DNA from: Ignavibacteria bacterium GWC2_36_12
GTDB lineage: Bacteria; Bacteroidota; Ignavibacteria; Ignavibacteriales; Ignavibacteriaceae
NCBI GenBank assembly: GCA_001802795.1
Contig: MGZZ01000162.1
Span: 2,822 to 45,669, forward strand
DNA length: 42,848 bases
Direction of reading: 5' to 3'
Shown: positions 1 through 7,329 of the stretch, in pieces
Layout: each line of letters opens with the position of its first letter
How positions within the stretch are numbered: position 1 is the stretch's first letter
Notes under the pieces: model-generated
What the model was told of the DNA's origin: nothing
Seen by the model: only the letters and a program-made list of their open reading frames with translations
The model's database searches: none
Made by a program: the position numbers and the translations under genes

Positions 1-231
1 TTTACCAATTTCTTTTAACACAAAAGTCTCAAAAAACCATGTAACGTGCGCCAGGTGCCATTTGGCGGGGCTAACATCCGGCATAGTCTGCACAACAAAA
101 TCTTCAGTAACCAGGGGTTTGGTTAATTCCAAAGAAAAATTTCTTACAGAGGAAAATGTGTTTATTAATTCTTGTCTTTTGGTTTTATAATCGTTCTTAT
201 TGGTACTTAAAAGTTTCTTCTTATTATTCAT
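1..231 (-). CDS. egtB: EgtB-like ergothioneine-biosynthesis sulfoxide synthase, N-terminal part (cut by window edge)
   Basis: Only the first 77 codons are inside the window. The gene starts at the ATG complementary to 229-231 and runs off the left edge. The visible protein has a basic start, then a DinB_2-type helical segment with [20 protein letters not shown] followed by [11 protein letters not shown]. The [10 protein letters not shown] stretch fits the HxxxH iron-ligand motif at the N-terminus of EgtB-type non-heme iron sulfoxide synthases, which join hercynine to a thiol donor. A GAGGAC ribosome-binding-like stretch lies about ten bases upstream. The family call rests on this N-terminal motif only; the FGE-sulfatase domain that would confirm it is outside the window. 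Other DinB_2/FGE proteins are possible. Confidence 0.72.
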   Translation of the reverse strand, partial: MNNKKKLLSTNKNDYKTKRQELINTFSSVRNFSLELTKPLVTEDFVVQTMPDVSPAKWHLAHVTWFFETFVLKEIGK

Positions 232-693
232 AATAAAAACGTCCTCAATATTTCTAATAATTAAATCAAGAAATGAAAATATTATTTTATAGGGGTTTAA
301 TTATTTATTTAACTCGCCCTTTAATTATAATTAAAATCATTATAATAAATCATACTTTTTATATCTCTCAAAATAACTCATAACTTAGGTGATCAAAGGT
401 AAGCTAATTAATCTTAGTTTAAAAAGTCATATTATTTTAATGATATTAGGAATAACCATTTAGTAAACTTATTAAAATATCCTTATTTGGTTATTGAATT
501 TCTTCGCCCCTTTAGGATCTTGTCAAACAGTTTCTCTGTGGGATAAGTTATTGATTCTCCGAATGTCGTTAGTCAGGTTCTGCGGTTGGGTTGAGGAGTT
601 GCTCGGCTATAAGCAGAGAAAAGTGTACAGTGAGAATTAGGTTAAAATTCGAAGGTGGGTAAAAAAGTCAAACGAAAAGTTGCGTTAAAATTG
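232..693. other. Non-coding stretch upstream of egtB-like gene
   Basis: No convincing gene is seen in these 462 bases. The first 270 are very AT-rich and probably hold the egtB-like promoter. Positions 505-660 are noticeably richer in G+C and contain a short hairpin at 602-618 (CTCgGCT, loop ATA, AGCaGAG). All six frames there are broken by stops. A 12-base direct repeat (TAAGCTAATTAA) occurs at 400-411 and again at 784-795, on either side of the tRNA gene. Confidence 0.5.
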
Positions 694-767
694 TGGGCCC
701 AGATGGACTTGAACCACCGACCCGCTGATTATGAGTCAGCTGCTCTAACCAACTGAGCTATGGGCCC
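694..767 (-). tRNA. tRNA with CAU anticodon (Ile2 or elongator Met)
   Basis: The minus strand folds as a full cloverleaf of 74 bases. The acceptor is GGGCCCA paired with the 3' GGGCCC plus discriminator A, the D-arm is AGCTCAGTTGGTTAGAGC, the anticodon stem-loop is CTGACTCATAATCAG, and the T-arm contains GGTTCAAGTCC. The anticodon is CAU. The 3' CCA is not encoded. The CTCATAA loop is shared by tRNA-Ile2 (whose C34 is modified to lysidine by TilS) and elongator tRNA-Met, so the amino acid cannot be settled by eye. It is not an initiator tRNA, because the three G-C pairs at the base of the anticodon stem are absent. Confidence 0.96.
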
Positions 768-810
768 TGAAAAATTATCTAACTAAGCTAATTAACTTCA
801 CCCTTTCACC

Positions 811-860
811 TTGCTGCTCTAACTCCGCCATAGGCGGACAGGCAACTGAGCTATGGGTCT
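811..860 (-). pseudogene. Broken 5' half of a second tRNA, interrupted by a palindrome
   Basis: Positions 813-823 and 843-857 repeat the D-arm and 5' acceptor region of the neighbouring tRNA (gctgctctaac, then caactgagctatggg). In the intact gene these two pieces are contiguous. Here they are separated by 19 bases (824-842) that begin with the palindrome TCCGCC-ATA-GGCGGA. No anticodon arm, T-arm or 3' acceptor can be recognised on the 3' side of the fragment (below 811). It is therefore a partial tRNA duplicate carrying an insertion, and not a functional gene. Confidence 0.7.
824..838. repeat. Short palindrome inserted in tRNA fragment
   Basis: TCCGCC (824-829), loop ATA, GGCGGA (833-838) form a perfect six-base-pair, G+C-rich hairpin in an AT-rich intergenic region. 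It sits exactly at the break in the tRNA D-loop copy, with four further bases (CAGG) before the tRNA match resumes. It resembles small palindromic intergenic repeats. No second copy was seen in this window. Confidence 0.55.
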
Positions 861-948
861 TTGTTCTAAAAAAAACTTTTAGTAAAAATAATACTTCTCA
901 GAAGTTAATGCAAAAATACAAGGTTGATCATTCTGTAGTCATTTAATG

Positions 949-1022
949 GTCATTCAATAGTCATTAAGTTTTTATAAATATCATAATTGTAAAATAAAGC
1001 TATCAAATGACTATTGAATGAC
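949..1022. repeat. 17-bp perfect inverted repeat with 40-base spacer
   Basis: The 17 bases 949-965 (GTCATTCAATAGTCATT) are the exact reverse complement of 1006-1022. The left arm is embedded in a run of imperfect direct repeats of the type agtcatttaat/ggtcattcaat/agtcattaag (about 937-968). The element lies between the tRNA fragment and the 3' end of pepD. No T-tract follows either arm, so it does not look like a simple intrinsic terminator. Confidence 0.65.
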
Positions 1023-1070
1023 GGCGAAGCATAATAACAATAAATGACAATTAAGTATAAAACTTTAAAC

Positions 1071-2543
1071 TTAATTCATTCTCTGTTCTGCCAATTCCTT
1101 TAAAATACCTTTAAGTAAAGAATAGAACTTCTCAACAGTTTCAATGTTAACTCTTTCATCGGGTGAATGAGCACCCATAATTGTCGGACCGAATGAAATC
1201 ATATCGAGCCCGGGATTTTTTCCTTCGAGTATTCCGCATTCAAGACCGGCATGTATAGCTTTTATCTTAGGTTCTTTTTTAAACAAATTCCTAAATACAT
1301 TCTTCGATACTTTAAGAACTTCGGAATCCAAGTTCGGTTTCCAGCCTGGGTAACCGTCAGTCTTTTCAATATCCGCTCCCGCAAGAGAAAAAATTGAACG
1401 AACACTTTGAGCAATATATTTTTTTGCACTTTCTACAGAACTTCTCTGACTTGTTCCAATCGTCACTTTATCATTATCAGTCTTAATAGTTGCGAGATTT
1501 GTAGATGTTTCAACAAGATCTGGAATATCCCGGCTAATCATAATAATGCCATGAGGTAAAGCAAACAAAGTATTGACTACTTTATCAGAAAATTTCCTGG
1601 TAAACACTTTTGAGAAGGTTTGATCTATCTTACTTAAATTTATTTTTACTCCACTGTCCGAAGCTTTAAATTCATTAACCAGGGTTTTCCCGACATCTTT
1701 TATAATCTTTTCAATATCCTTTACATCCGAATCTTTTAAAAATATAATTGCCTCGGCTTCTCTCGGAATTGCATTTCTTAGACTTCCTCCATCGAGTCTG
1801 GCTATCCTGTAATCGAACTTACTTAAATGAACTAATGCTCTTGCTAGAATTTTAATTCCATTAGCTCTTCCCTGGTTAATATCCAAGCCGGAATGACCGC
1901 CTTTCAAACCTGTAGCCATCAATTCATAAGAAGTAAAACCGGATGGAGTATTCTCGAATTCAATATTAAAAGATCCCAACGTATCTACTCCCCCGGCACA
2001 ACCGACATAAAAAGCGCCGTCTTCCTCTGAATCCATATTGAGCAAGATTTTTCCTGATATAAATTCCGGCTCTACTTTTGTCGCACCTGTTAATCCTGTT
2101 TCTTCATCAATCGTTAATAATATTTCAACTGGTCCATGAATAACATTTTTATCAGTGATAACTGCGAGTGCTGCAGCAACACCGATTCCATTGTCACTTC
2201 CAAGCGTTGTACCTTTTGCTTTTATCCATCCGTTATCTCTTACCATAGTTATCGGGTCATTTTCAAAATCATGTTTTGTTTCTTTATTCTTTTCGCAAAC
2301 CATATCAACATGTCCCTGCAGAACAACTGTGGGAGAGTTCTCGTAGCCTTTCGTTGCCGGCACTGAAGCAACAATATTTCCAACTTTGTCTTCTTTAAAT
2401 GATATGTTTAATTCTTTGAATAAGTTTCGCATATGAGCCAGAATTTTCCCCTCTTTTTTACTTGGTCTCGGAACCTGTGTTATTTCATAAAATCTTTGCC
2501 AGAGAATTGACGGCTCTAATCCTTTAATTACTTCTGATGACAT
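1071..2543 (-). CDS. pepD: Aminoacyl-histidine dipeptidase (PepD, M20 family)
   Basis: A cytosolic di-zinc dipeptidase of family M20C that hydrolyses Xaa-His and other dipeptides. At 490 residues it has the normal length. The metal-binding motifs are all visible: GHVDMV (His78, Asp80), TLGSDNGIG (Asp117), the catalytic and ligand pair DEETG (Glu147-Glu148), GLKGGHSG in the lid region, and HAGLECG near the C-terminus for the last ligand. There is no signal peptide. The ATG at 2541-2543 is preceded by AAGGAG with six bases of spacing, a strong ribosome-binding site. The gene stands alone, with about 100 bases separating it from typA upstream. The family call is firm; substrate range is inferred. 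Confidence 0.95.
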   Translation of the reverse strand: MSSEVIKGLEPSILWQRFYEITQVPRPSKKEGKILAHMRNLFKELNISFKEDKVGNIVASVPATKGYENSPTVVLQGHVDMVCEKNKETKHDFENDPITMVRDNGWIKAKGTTLGSDNGIGVAAALAVITDKNVIHGPVEILLTIDEETGLTGATKVEPEFISGKILLNMDSEEDGAFYVGCAGGVDTLGSFNIEFENTPSGFTSYELMATGLKGGHSGLDINQGRANGIKILARALVHLSKFDYRIARLDGGSLRNAIPREAEAIIFLKDSDVKDIEKIIKDVGKTLVNEFKASDSGVKINLSKIDQTFSKVFTRKFSDKVVNTLFALPHGIIMISRDIPDLVETSTNLATIKTDNDKVTIGTSQRSSVESAKKYIAQSVRSIFSLAGADIEKTDGYPGWKPNLDSEVLKVSKNVFRNLFKKEPKIKAIHAGLECGILEGKNPGLDMISFGPTIMGAHSPDERVNIETVEKFYSLLKGILKELAEQRMN

Positions 2544-2646
2544 AAATACTCCTTAAGTAATAGAACTTAAATCTTTTATACAAATATAAAGAAATTAGAA
2601 GTTGGATTGAACCAAAAACAGGCAGGTTTAATTAGTAATTATTTTT

Positions 2647-4491
2647 TTAATTATCAGTTACAGCTTCACTTTGTTTAGCTGCAATCCTGGCATTTTTCCT
2701 TTGCTGTTCAGTAAGATATCTTTTTCTTATCCTGATATTTCCCGGGGTTATCTCAACATATTCGTCATCTGTTATCCATTCGATAGCCTGTTCAAGAGTT
2801 AATATAGTTGGCGGCTCAAGCCTGATTGCTTCGTCTGCTCCGGATGCACGCATATTTGTTAACTGTTTGGTCTTCGTAACATTAACATGCATATCGTTAT
2901 TTCGGGAGTTTTCTCCAACTACCATTCCCTCATAAACTTTTGTACCCGGCTCAATAAAAAATACCGATCTTTCCTGCAGCTTAAACATAGCATATGAAGA
3001 AGCAACGCCTGCCTCCATTGCAACAAGAGCACCCCGCTGCCTGTGAGTAATATCTCCTTTATAAGGCTCATAACCGTTAAAGTTGTGATGCAAAATTCCG
3101 TTGCCTTTTGTATCAGTCATAAACTCGGATCTGTACCCGATTAATCCTCTGGCAGGAACCACAAATTCAAGTCTCGTGTTGTCTTTGTATGTCAGCATAT
3201 TTTTCATTTCTCCTTTTCTTTTACCGAGCTTCTCAATCACAGTTCCAACAAACTCCTCTGGTACATCAATAATAACATGTTCAATGGGTTCGGAGAGAAC
3301 GTCAATTATCTTTTTCAAAATTACTTCAGGTCTGCTTACCTGCATTTCATAACCTTCTCTTCTCATATTTTCAATCAATATTGCAAGATGTAATTCTCCT
3401 CTTCCGCTAACTTTAAAGATATCGGGAGAATCGGTTATTTCAACCCGGAGACTAACATTTGATTTTAGTTCTTTTGAAAGCCTTTCACTTAAGTTTCTTG
3501 TTGTAACATATTTGCCTTCCAGTCCAGCAAAAGGAGAATTGTTGACCATAAAGTTCATGGTAATTGTAGGTTCATCTATTGCAGCAAAAGGAAGAGCTTC
3601 CGGTTTTTCAGGACTTGCAAATGTATCTCCTATGTCAACATCTTCAAACCCTGCTATAGCACCTATATCGCCGGCACTTAACTCTTTAACATCAACTCGC
3701 TTGATATTTTCGAAAGAGTACATTTTTGAAACTTTAGAATTAACCTTCTTTCCTTCACGTGTTAAAAGGACAATGTTATCCCCGGTTTTAATTACTCCGC
3801 TATGAATTCTGCCAATACCAATTCTTCCGAGATAATCGTTATAATCAATGGCAGAAATAAGCATTTGAAAAGGAGAATTTATATCGGCTACAGGCACGGG
3901 AACGTGATTAATTATATTATCGAGAAGCGGAATTAAAGATGTGCTTTCTTCTTTAAGATCGGATTTAGCAATTCCCTGTTTTGCGATGGCGTAAACAAAA
4001 GGAAAATCAAGCTGTTCTTCAGAAGCACCAAGGGATATGAAAAGATCAAAGACTTCATTTAATACTTCATTCGGACGTGCATCTTTTCTATCTATCTTAT
4101 TAATAACTACAATTGGTTTTAATCCTAAGTCGAGAGATTTTTTCAACACAAATTTTGTTTGAGGTAAAGGTCCTTCTGCCGCATCAACTAACAAAAGAAC
4201 GCCGTTCACCATCTTTAAAGTTCTTTCAACTTCTCCGCCAAAATCAGCATGACCGGGTGTATCAATTATATTAATTTTTATTCCCTTATAAGTGATGCTC
4301 AGATTTTTTGCAAGTATTGTAATTCCTCTTTCCCTTTCGAGTGCATTCGAATCCATGACTCTTTTTTCAACCTGCTGGTTCAGTCGAAAAGCCCCGGTTT
4401 GCTTTAATAAATGATCAACAAGAGTAGTTTTGCCGTGGTCAACGTGCGCAATTATTGCAATATTTCTGATTAGCTCTAACTTAAATTTCAC
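2647..4491 (-). CDS. typA: Ribosome-associated GTPase BipA/TypA
   Basis: A translational GTPase of the EF-G/LepA type that binds the ribosome and acts in late 50S assembly and stress or low-temperature growth. Its 614 residues match the family length. The G motifs are AHVDHGKTT near residue 15, RGIT in switch I, DTPGHADF, and NKID. These are followed by a domain-2 barrel, the EF-G-like alpha/beta domains (SGRGELHLAILIE, EPIEHVIIDVPEEFVG) and the BipA-specific C-terminal domain (ITDDEYVEITPGNIRIRKR). The start is a GTG at 4489-4491. The ribosome-binding site is weak and no ATG lies closer to the G domain. It is preceded by clpS on the same strand, 78 bases away. Confidence 0.96.
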   Translation of the reverse strand: MKFKLELIRNIAIIAHVDHGKTTLVDHLLKQTGAFRLNQQVEKRVMDSNALERERGITILAKNLSITYKGIKINIIDTPGHADFGGEVERTLKMVNGVLLLVDAAEGPLPQTKFVLKKSLDLGLKPIVVINKIDRKDARPNEVLNEVFDLFISLGASEEQLDFPFVYAIAKQGIAKSDLKEESTSLIPLLDNIINHVPVPVADINSPFQMLISAIDYNDYLGRIGIGRIHSGVIKTGDNIVLLTREGKKVNSKVSKMYSFENIKRVDVKELSAGDIGAIAGFEDVDIGDTFASPEKPEALPFAAIDEPTITMNFMVNNSPFAGLEGKYVTTRNLSERLSKELKSNVSLRVEITDSPDIFKVSGRGELHLAILIENMRREGYEMQVSRPEVILKKIIDVLSEPIEHVIIDVPEEFVGTVIEKLGKRKGEMKNMLTYKDNTRLEFVVPARGLIGYRSEFMTDTKGNGILHHNFNGYEPYKGDITHRQRGALVAMEAGVASSYAMFKLQERSVFFIEPGTKVYEGMVVGENSRNNDMHVNVTKTKQLTNMRASGADEAIRLEPPTILTLEQAIEWITDDEYVEITPGNIRIRKRYLTEQQRKNARIAAKQSEAVTDN

Positions 4492-4569
4492 TTGTGCTTT
4501 CTTAATAAAAATGAATTGTTAATATAGCAACAACGAGGCTATTTTTACAAAGTAATTCAGTGAGACTAT

Positions 4570-4860
4570 TTAAGAAACGATTTGTGTATTAAGTGCAATT
4601 TCTTCGAGAACAGAAGAAACTTTGAGACAATCTTTTATAGAGCCATTAAATACTATCGCTTTTCCTTTTACATGAACTTCAAAAGCATAAGAGCGGGCTT
4701 GATCAAAACTACACTTTGTTGCTTTAATTAGCTGAACAATAACTTCTTCAAATGTATGCCAATCATCGTTATAGAGAATTACACGGTTTTCTATTCCGAT
4801 AGTTACTTTTTCCTCTTCTAAAATATCTATAGAAGGTTTTTGTTCACTTATTTGTTCCAC
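4570..4860 (-). CDS. clpS: ClpS-type adaptor of the ClpAP protease
   Basis: A 96-residue protein matching ClpS, which delivers N-degron substrates to ClpA. The N-terminal 25 residues are a flexible acidic tail. The core then begins with VILYNDDWHTFEEVI, where the NDD segment is the conserved N-end-binding edge. It continues with the helix LIKATKCSFDQARSYAFEVH and the strand VKGKAIVFNG. The start codon is GTG at 4858-4860, with an in-frame TAA three codons upstream, so no longer form is possible. clpA is not in the window. The gene is divergent from etfB, and the 138-base gap should hold both promoters. Confidence 0.9.
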   Translation of the reverse strand: MEQISEQKPSIDILEEEKVTIGIENRVILYNDDWHTFEEVIVQLIKATKCSFDQARSYAFEVHVKGKAIVFNGSIKDCLKVSSVLEEIALNTQIVS

Positions 4861-4998
4861 AATGATTTAATTTATAAAATAAATTCTTAAATAAAAATAA
4901 GTTTAAAGTTTCAAGATAGGTTGTCCTAAATCGGTTTGATTTTATAGCAGTTATTCATATATTTTTTGAAAATAAATGCAGATTTAATTGGAGGCTCG

Positions 4999-5751
4999 AT
5001 GAATATAGCAGTTTGTGTCAGTCATGTTCCGGACACTGCTACAAAGATAAAGATTGGCGACGACAACAAGACAATCAACAAGGCAGGCGTTACATATATA
5101 ATTAATCCTTATGATGAATTTGCTGTTGAAGAAGCGCTGACGTGGAAGGAAAAAGCCGGAGGTGATAGTAAAATTACTATTTTAAGTGTCGGAGGAGACA
5201 GCAACAAAGAAACGATTAGGAAAGCGCTTGCCATGGGCGCCGATGATGGTATTTTATTGAAAGATGATAATCCACGAGATTCTATGGGTATTGCAAAAGC
5301 ACTTTCGAAAGAAATAAAATCACATAAGTTTGACGTGGTTTTTTGCGGAAAACAATCAGTTGATTATGATGCAGGAGCCGTACCTCAAATGCTGGCGGAA
5401 TTTCTTGATTATTCCTGCGCAACAGTTGTTGTAGCTTTGAAAATGGACGGAAACAAAATAATCGCGGAAAGAGAAGTTGAAGGTGGAAGAGAAGTTGTTG
5501 AGTTGGAACTTCCGGCAGTTATCGGTGCTCAAAAAGGCTTGAATGAACCACGTTACGCTTCTTTAAAAGGAATTATGTCTGCAAAGAAAAAAACAATTGA
5601 AGAGAAACCCGCTGCACAGGCAGAAAATCTGAGTGAAATTATCAAAATGTATTCTCCTCCGGCTAAACAGTCGGGTAGAATTTTGGGAACAGATGCTTCG
5701 GCGGTGCCTGAGCTAGTCAGGTTATTAAGAGAAGAAGCAAAGGTTATATAA
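4999..5751 (+). CDS. etfB: Electron transfer flavoprotein, beta subunit
   Basis: The AMP-binding subunit of ETF, which carries electrons from acyl-CoA and other dehydrogenases to ETF-quinone oxidoreductase. The start is set at the ATG at 4999 because GGAGG lies six bases ahead of it and the protein then begins MNIAVCVSHVPDTATKI as in the family. An upstream in-frame TTG at 4966 would add a poorly matching tail. The family signature EREVEGGREVVELELPAVIG followed by NEPRYASLKGIM is present, with KQSVDYDAGAVPQ in the core. The product is about 250 residues. Two bases separate its stop from etfA, so the pair is translated together. No ETF-QO or acyl-CoA dehydrogenase lies nearby. Confidence 0.95.
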   Translation: MNIAVCVSHVPDTATKIKIGDDNKTINKAGVTYIINPYDEFAVEEALTWKEKAGGDSKITILSVGGDSNKETIRKALAMGADDGILLKDDNPRDSMGIAKALSKEIKSHKFDVVFCGKQSVDYDAGAVPQMLAEFLDYSCATVVVALKMDGNKIIAEREVEGGREVVELELPAVIGAQKGLNEPRYASLKGIMSAKKKTIEEKPAAQAENLSEIIKMYSPPAKQSGRILGTDASAVPELVRLLREEAKVI

Positions 5752-5753
5752 GT

Positions 5754-6725
5754 ATGGCAAAAAAAATATTAGCTATTCTTGAACAAAGAGACGGTAAATT
5801 AAAAAAATCTGCTTTTGAGGCTGCTACTATTGCAGTAAGAATAGCCTCAGAGTTAAACTATGAAGTTGAGGTGGTTGCGGTTGGAAATGAAATAACTAAT
5901 CTAAGTGAAACCGGGGATTATGGAATAAAGAAAATAACTCATCTTAAAAGTGATAAACTCGAAAACTATTCTTCTTCCGGTTACTCAGAAGTTATTGCAA
6001 ACTTTGCTAAAGAAATTGATGCCGATTATCTCTTGATGGCAAATACGGCTTTAGGCAAAGATCTTGCACCTTACATCGCAGCAAAACTTAATGCGGGATT
6101 AATTATGGATGCAATAAATATTGATTCTTCATCGGGAGAAATAATTGCAACCCGCCCGGTTTATGCCGGTAAATCATTAATTAATGTTAAGTTTAATAGT
6201 CAGAAAAAAGTATTAACAATACGCCCGAATATTTTTAAACCTGCTGTTAAGGGAAAAAATGAATCGGAGATAATCGTTAAAGAAGTCGAACCTTCTAATC
6301 TAAAGTCTAAAGTGATTGATTTTAAAAAGTCCGATAGTAAACTTGATGTTGCTGAAGCAGACATTATCGTTTCAGGCGGTCGGGGGTTGAAAGGACCTGA
6401 GAATTTCCACCTTGTTGAGGAATTAGCAGAAGCTTTGGGAGGAGCGGTTGGAGCATCAAGAGCAGTTGTTGATGCCGGGTGGAGACCTCACAGGGAGCAG
6501 GTCGGACAGACAGGCAAAACTGTATCACCAAGCTTGTATGTTGCCTGTGGAATATCAGGTGCGATTCAACATCTTGCAGGAATGTCATCTGCAAAGTATA
6601 TTGTAGCTATTAATAAAGACAAAGATGCACCTATTTTTAATATCGCAGATTATGGTATTGCAGGAGATGTTTTCGAAATAGTTCCTGTTTTAACTAAAGA
6701 AATAAAAAAGATTAAATTACAATGA
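5754..6725 (+). CDS. etfA: Electron transfer flavoprotein, alpha subunit
   Basis: The FAD-binding partner of EtfB, 323 residues long, a normal length. The N-terminal half is the alpha/beta ETF fold. The C-terminal FAD domain is clear: SGGRGLKGPENF, then GASRAVVDAGWRPHREQVGQ, TGKTVSPSLYVACGISGAIQ, and the closing INKDKDAPIFNIADYGIAGD. The ATG at 5754 comes two bases after the etfB stop. There is no extra ferredoxin domain, so it looks like an ordinary, non-bifurcating-type short subunit. Bifurcation cannot be excluded by eye. Confidence 0.95.
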   Translation: MAKKILAILEQRDGKLKKSAFEAATIAVRIASELNYEVEVVAVGNEITNLSETGDYGIKKITHLKSDKLENYSSSGYSEVIANFAKEIDADYLLMANTALGKDLAPYIAAKLNAGLIMDAINIDSSSGEIIATRPVYAGKSLINVKFNSQKKVLTIRPNIFKPAVKGKNESEIIVKEVEPSNLKSKVIDFKKSDSKLDVAEADIIVSGGRGLKGPENFHLVEELAEALGGAVGASRAVVDAGWRPHREQVGQTGKTVSPSLYVACGISGAIQHLAGMSSAKYIVAINKDKDAPIFNIADYGIAGDVFEIVPVLTKEIKKIKLQ

Positions 6726-6740
6726 GTTAGGAGAGTTTCT

Positions 6741-7328
6741 TTGCAAAAAATTCAATGTGAAATTTTAGGATTATCATCAAGCCCTTCAACCGGGGGAGCT
6801 TATGCAATTTTGCTTAAAGAAATTAATGGAAACAGGAGACTACCGATTATTATTGGTGCATTTGAAGCACAGGCTATTGCATTAGAAATCGAAGGAATAA
6901 AACCACCAAGACCTTTAACACATGATCTTTTAAAACAGATTACCGATAATCTGGGAGCAACCATTCTTGAAGTAGTCATTGACGATTTAAGAGAAAATAC
7001 ATTTTACGCCAAAATTATTTTTGAAGTCTCAGCTCTTACCAATGAAATAGACGCACGCCCAAGTGATGCTATAGCACTTGCAGTTAGAGCGCAGGCACCT
7101 ATTTTTGTTGCCGAATCTGTTATGGAAGTTGCCGCTTTCGTTCCATCGGAAGAAGGGGAAAAAGAAGAAGCTGATGAGAAGGAAGAAAAAGATGAAAAGA
7201 TTCCACACACTAAAGAAGCAAAGCTCGCAGTTCTGCAAAATAAATTAAGAGAAGCAATAGATGCGGAAGAATATGAAAGAGCTGCAAAAATAAGAGACGA
7301 TATACAAAGATTGACCAGCAATAATTAA
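6741..7328 (+). CDS. Bifunctional nuclease (DUF151) domain protein with C-terminal UVR motif
   Basis: This 195-residue protein has two parts. Residues 1 to about 135 match the BFN/DUF151 fold: GGAYAILLKEINGNRRLPIIIGAFEAQAIA, the HDLL segment, and SDAIALAVRAQAPIFVAESV. An acidic Glu/Lys linker follows, and then a UVR (UvrB/UvrC-type) helical hairpin, LREAIDAEEYERAAKIRDDI. The start is a TTG at 6741, supported by AGGAG seven bases upstream and by the family's usual N-terminus (MQKIQCEILGLS). It lies 15 bases after etfA and is probably cotranscribed. BFN proteins have been reported to have nuclease activity, but the biological role in this group is not known. It ends one base before the oppositely oriented DUF2851 gene. 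Confidence 0.9.
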   Translation: MQKIQCEILGLSSSPSTGGAYAILLKEINGNRRLPIIIGAFEAQAIALEIEGIKPPRPLTHDLLKQITDNLGATILEVVIDDLRENTFYAKIIFEVSALTNEIDARPSDAIALAVRAQAPIFVAESVMEVAAFVPSEEGEKEEADEKEEKDEKIPHTKEAKLAVLQNKLREAIDAEEYERAAKIRDDIQRLTSNN

Positions 7329-7329
7329 A

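Noticed and set aside
487-560. Minus-strand fragment TEKLFDKILKGRRNSITK that faintly recalls the start of HicA-type toxins
   Set aside because: Only about 16 residues before a stop, with no start codon context, no partner antitoxin and no further match.
640-767. Plus-strand reading frame giving MDLNHRPADYESAALTN
   Set aside because: This is the well-known false peptide produced by reading the antisense of a tRNA gene.
4921-4948. TTGTCC and TATAGC spaced by 16 bases upstream of etfB as a promoter
   Set aside because: Poor match to a sigma-70 consensus, and this lineage may use a different promoter pattern; not reported as a feature.
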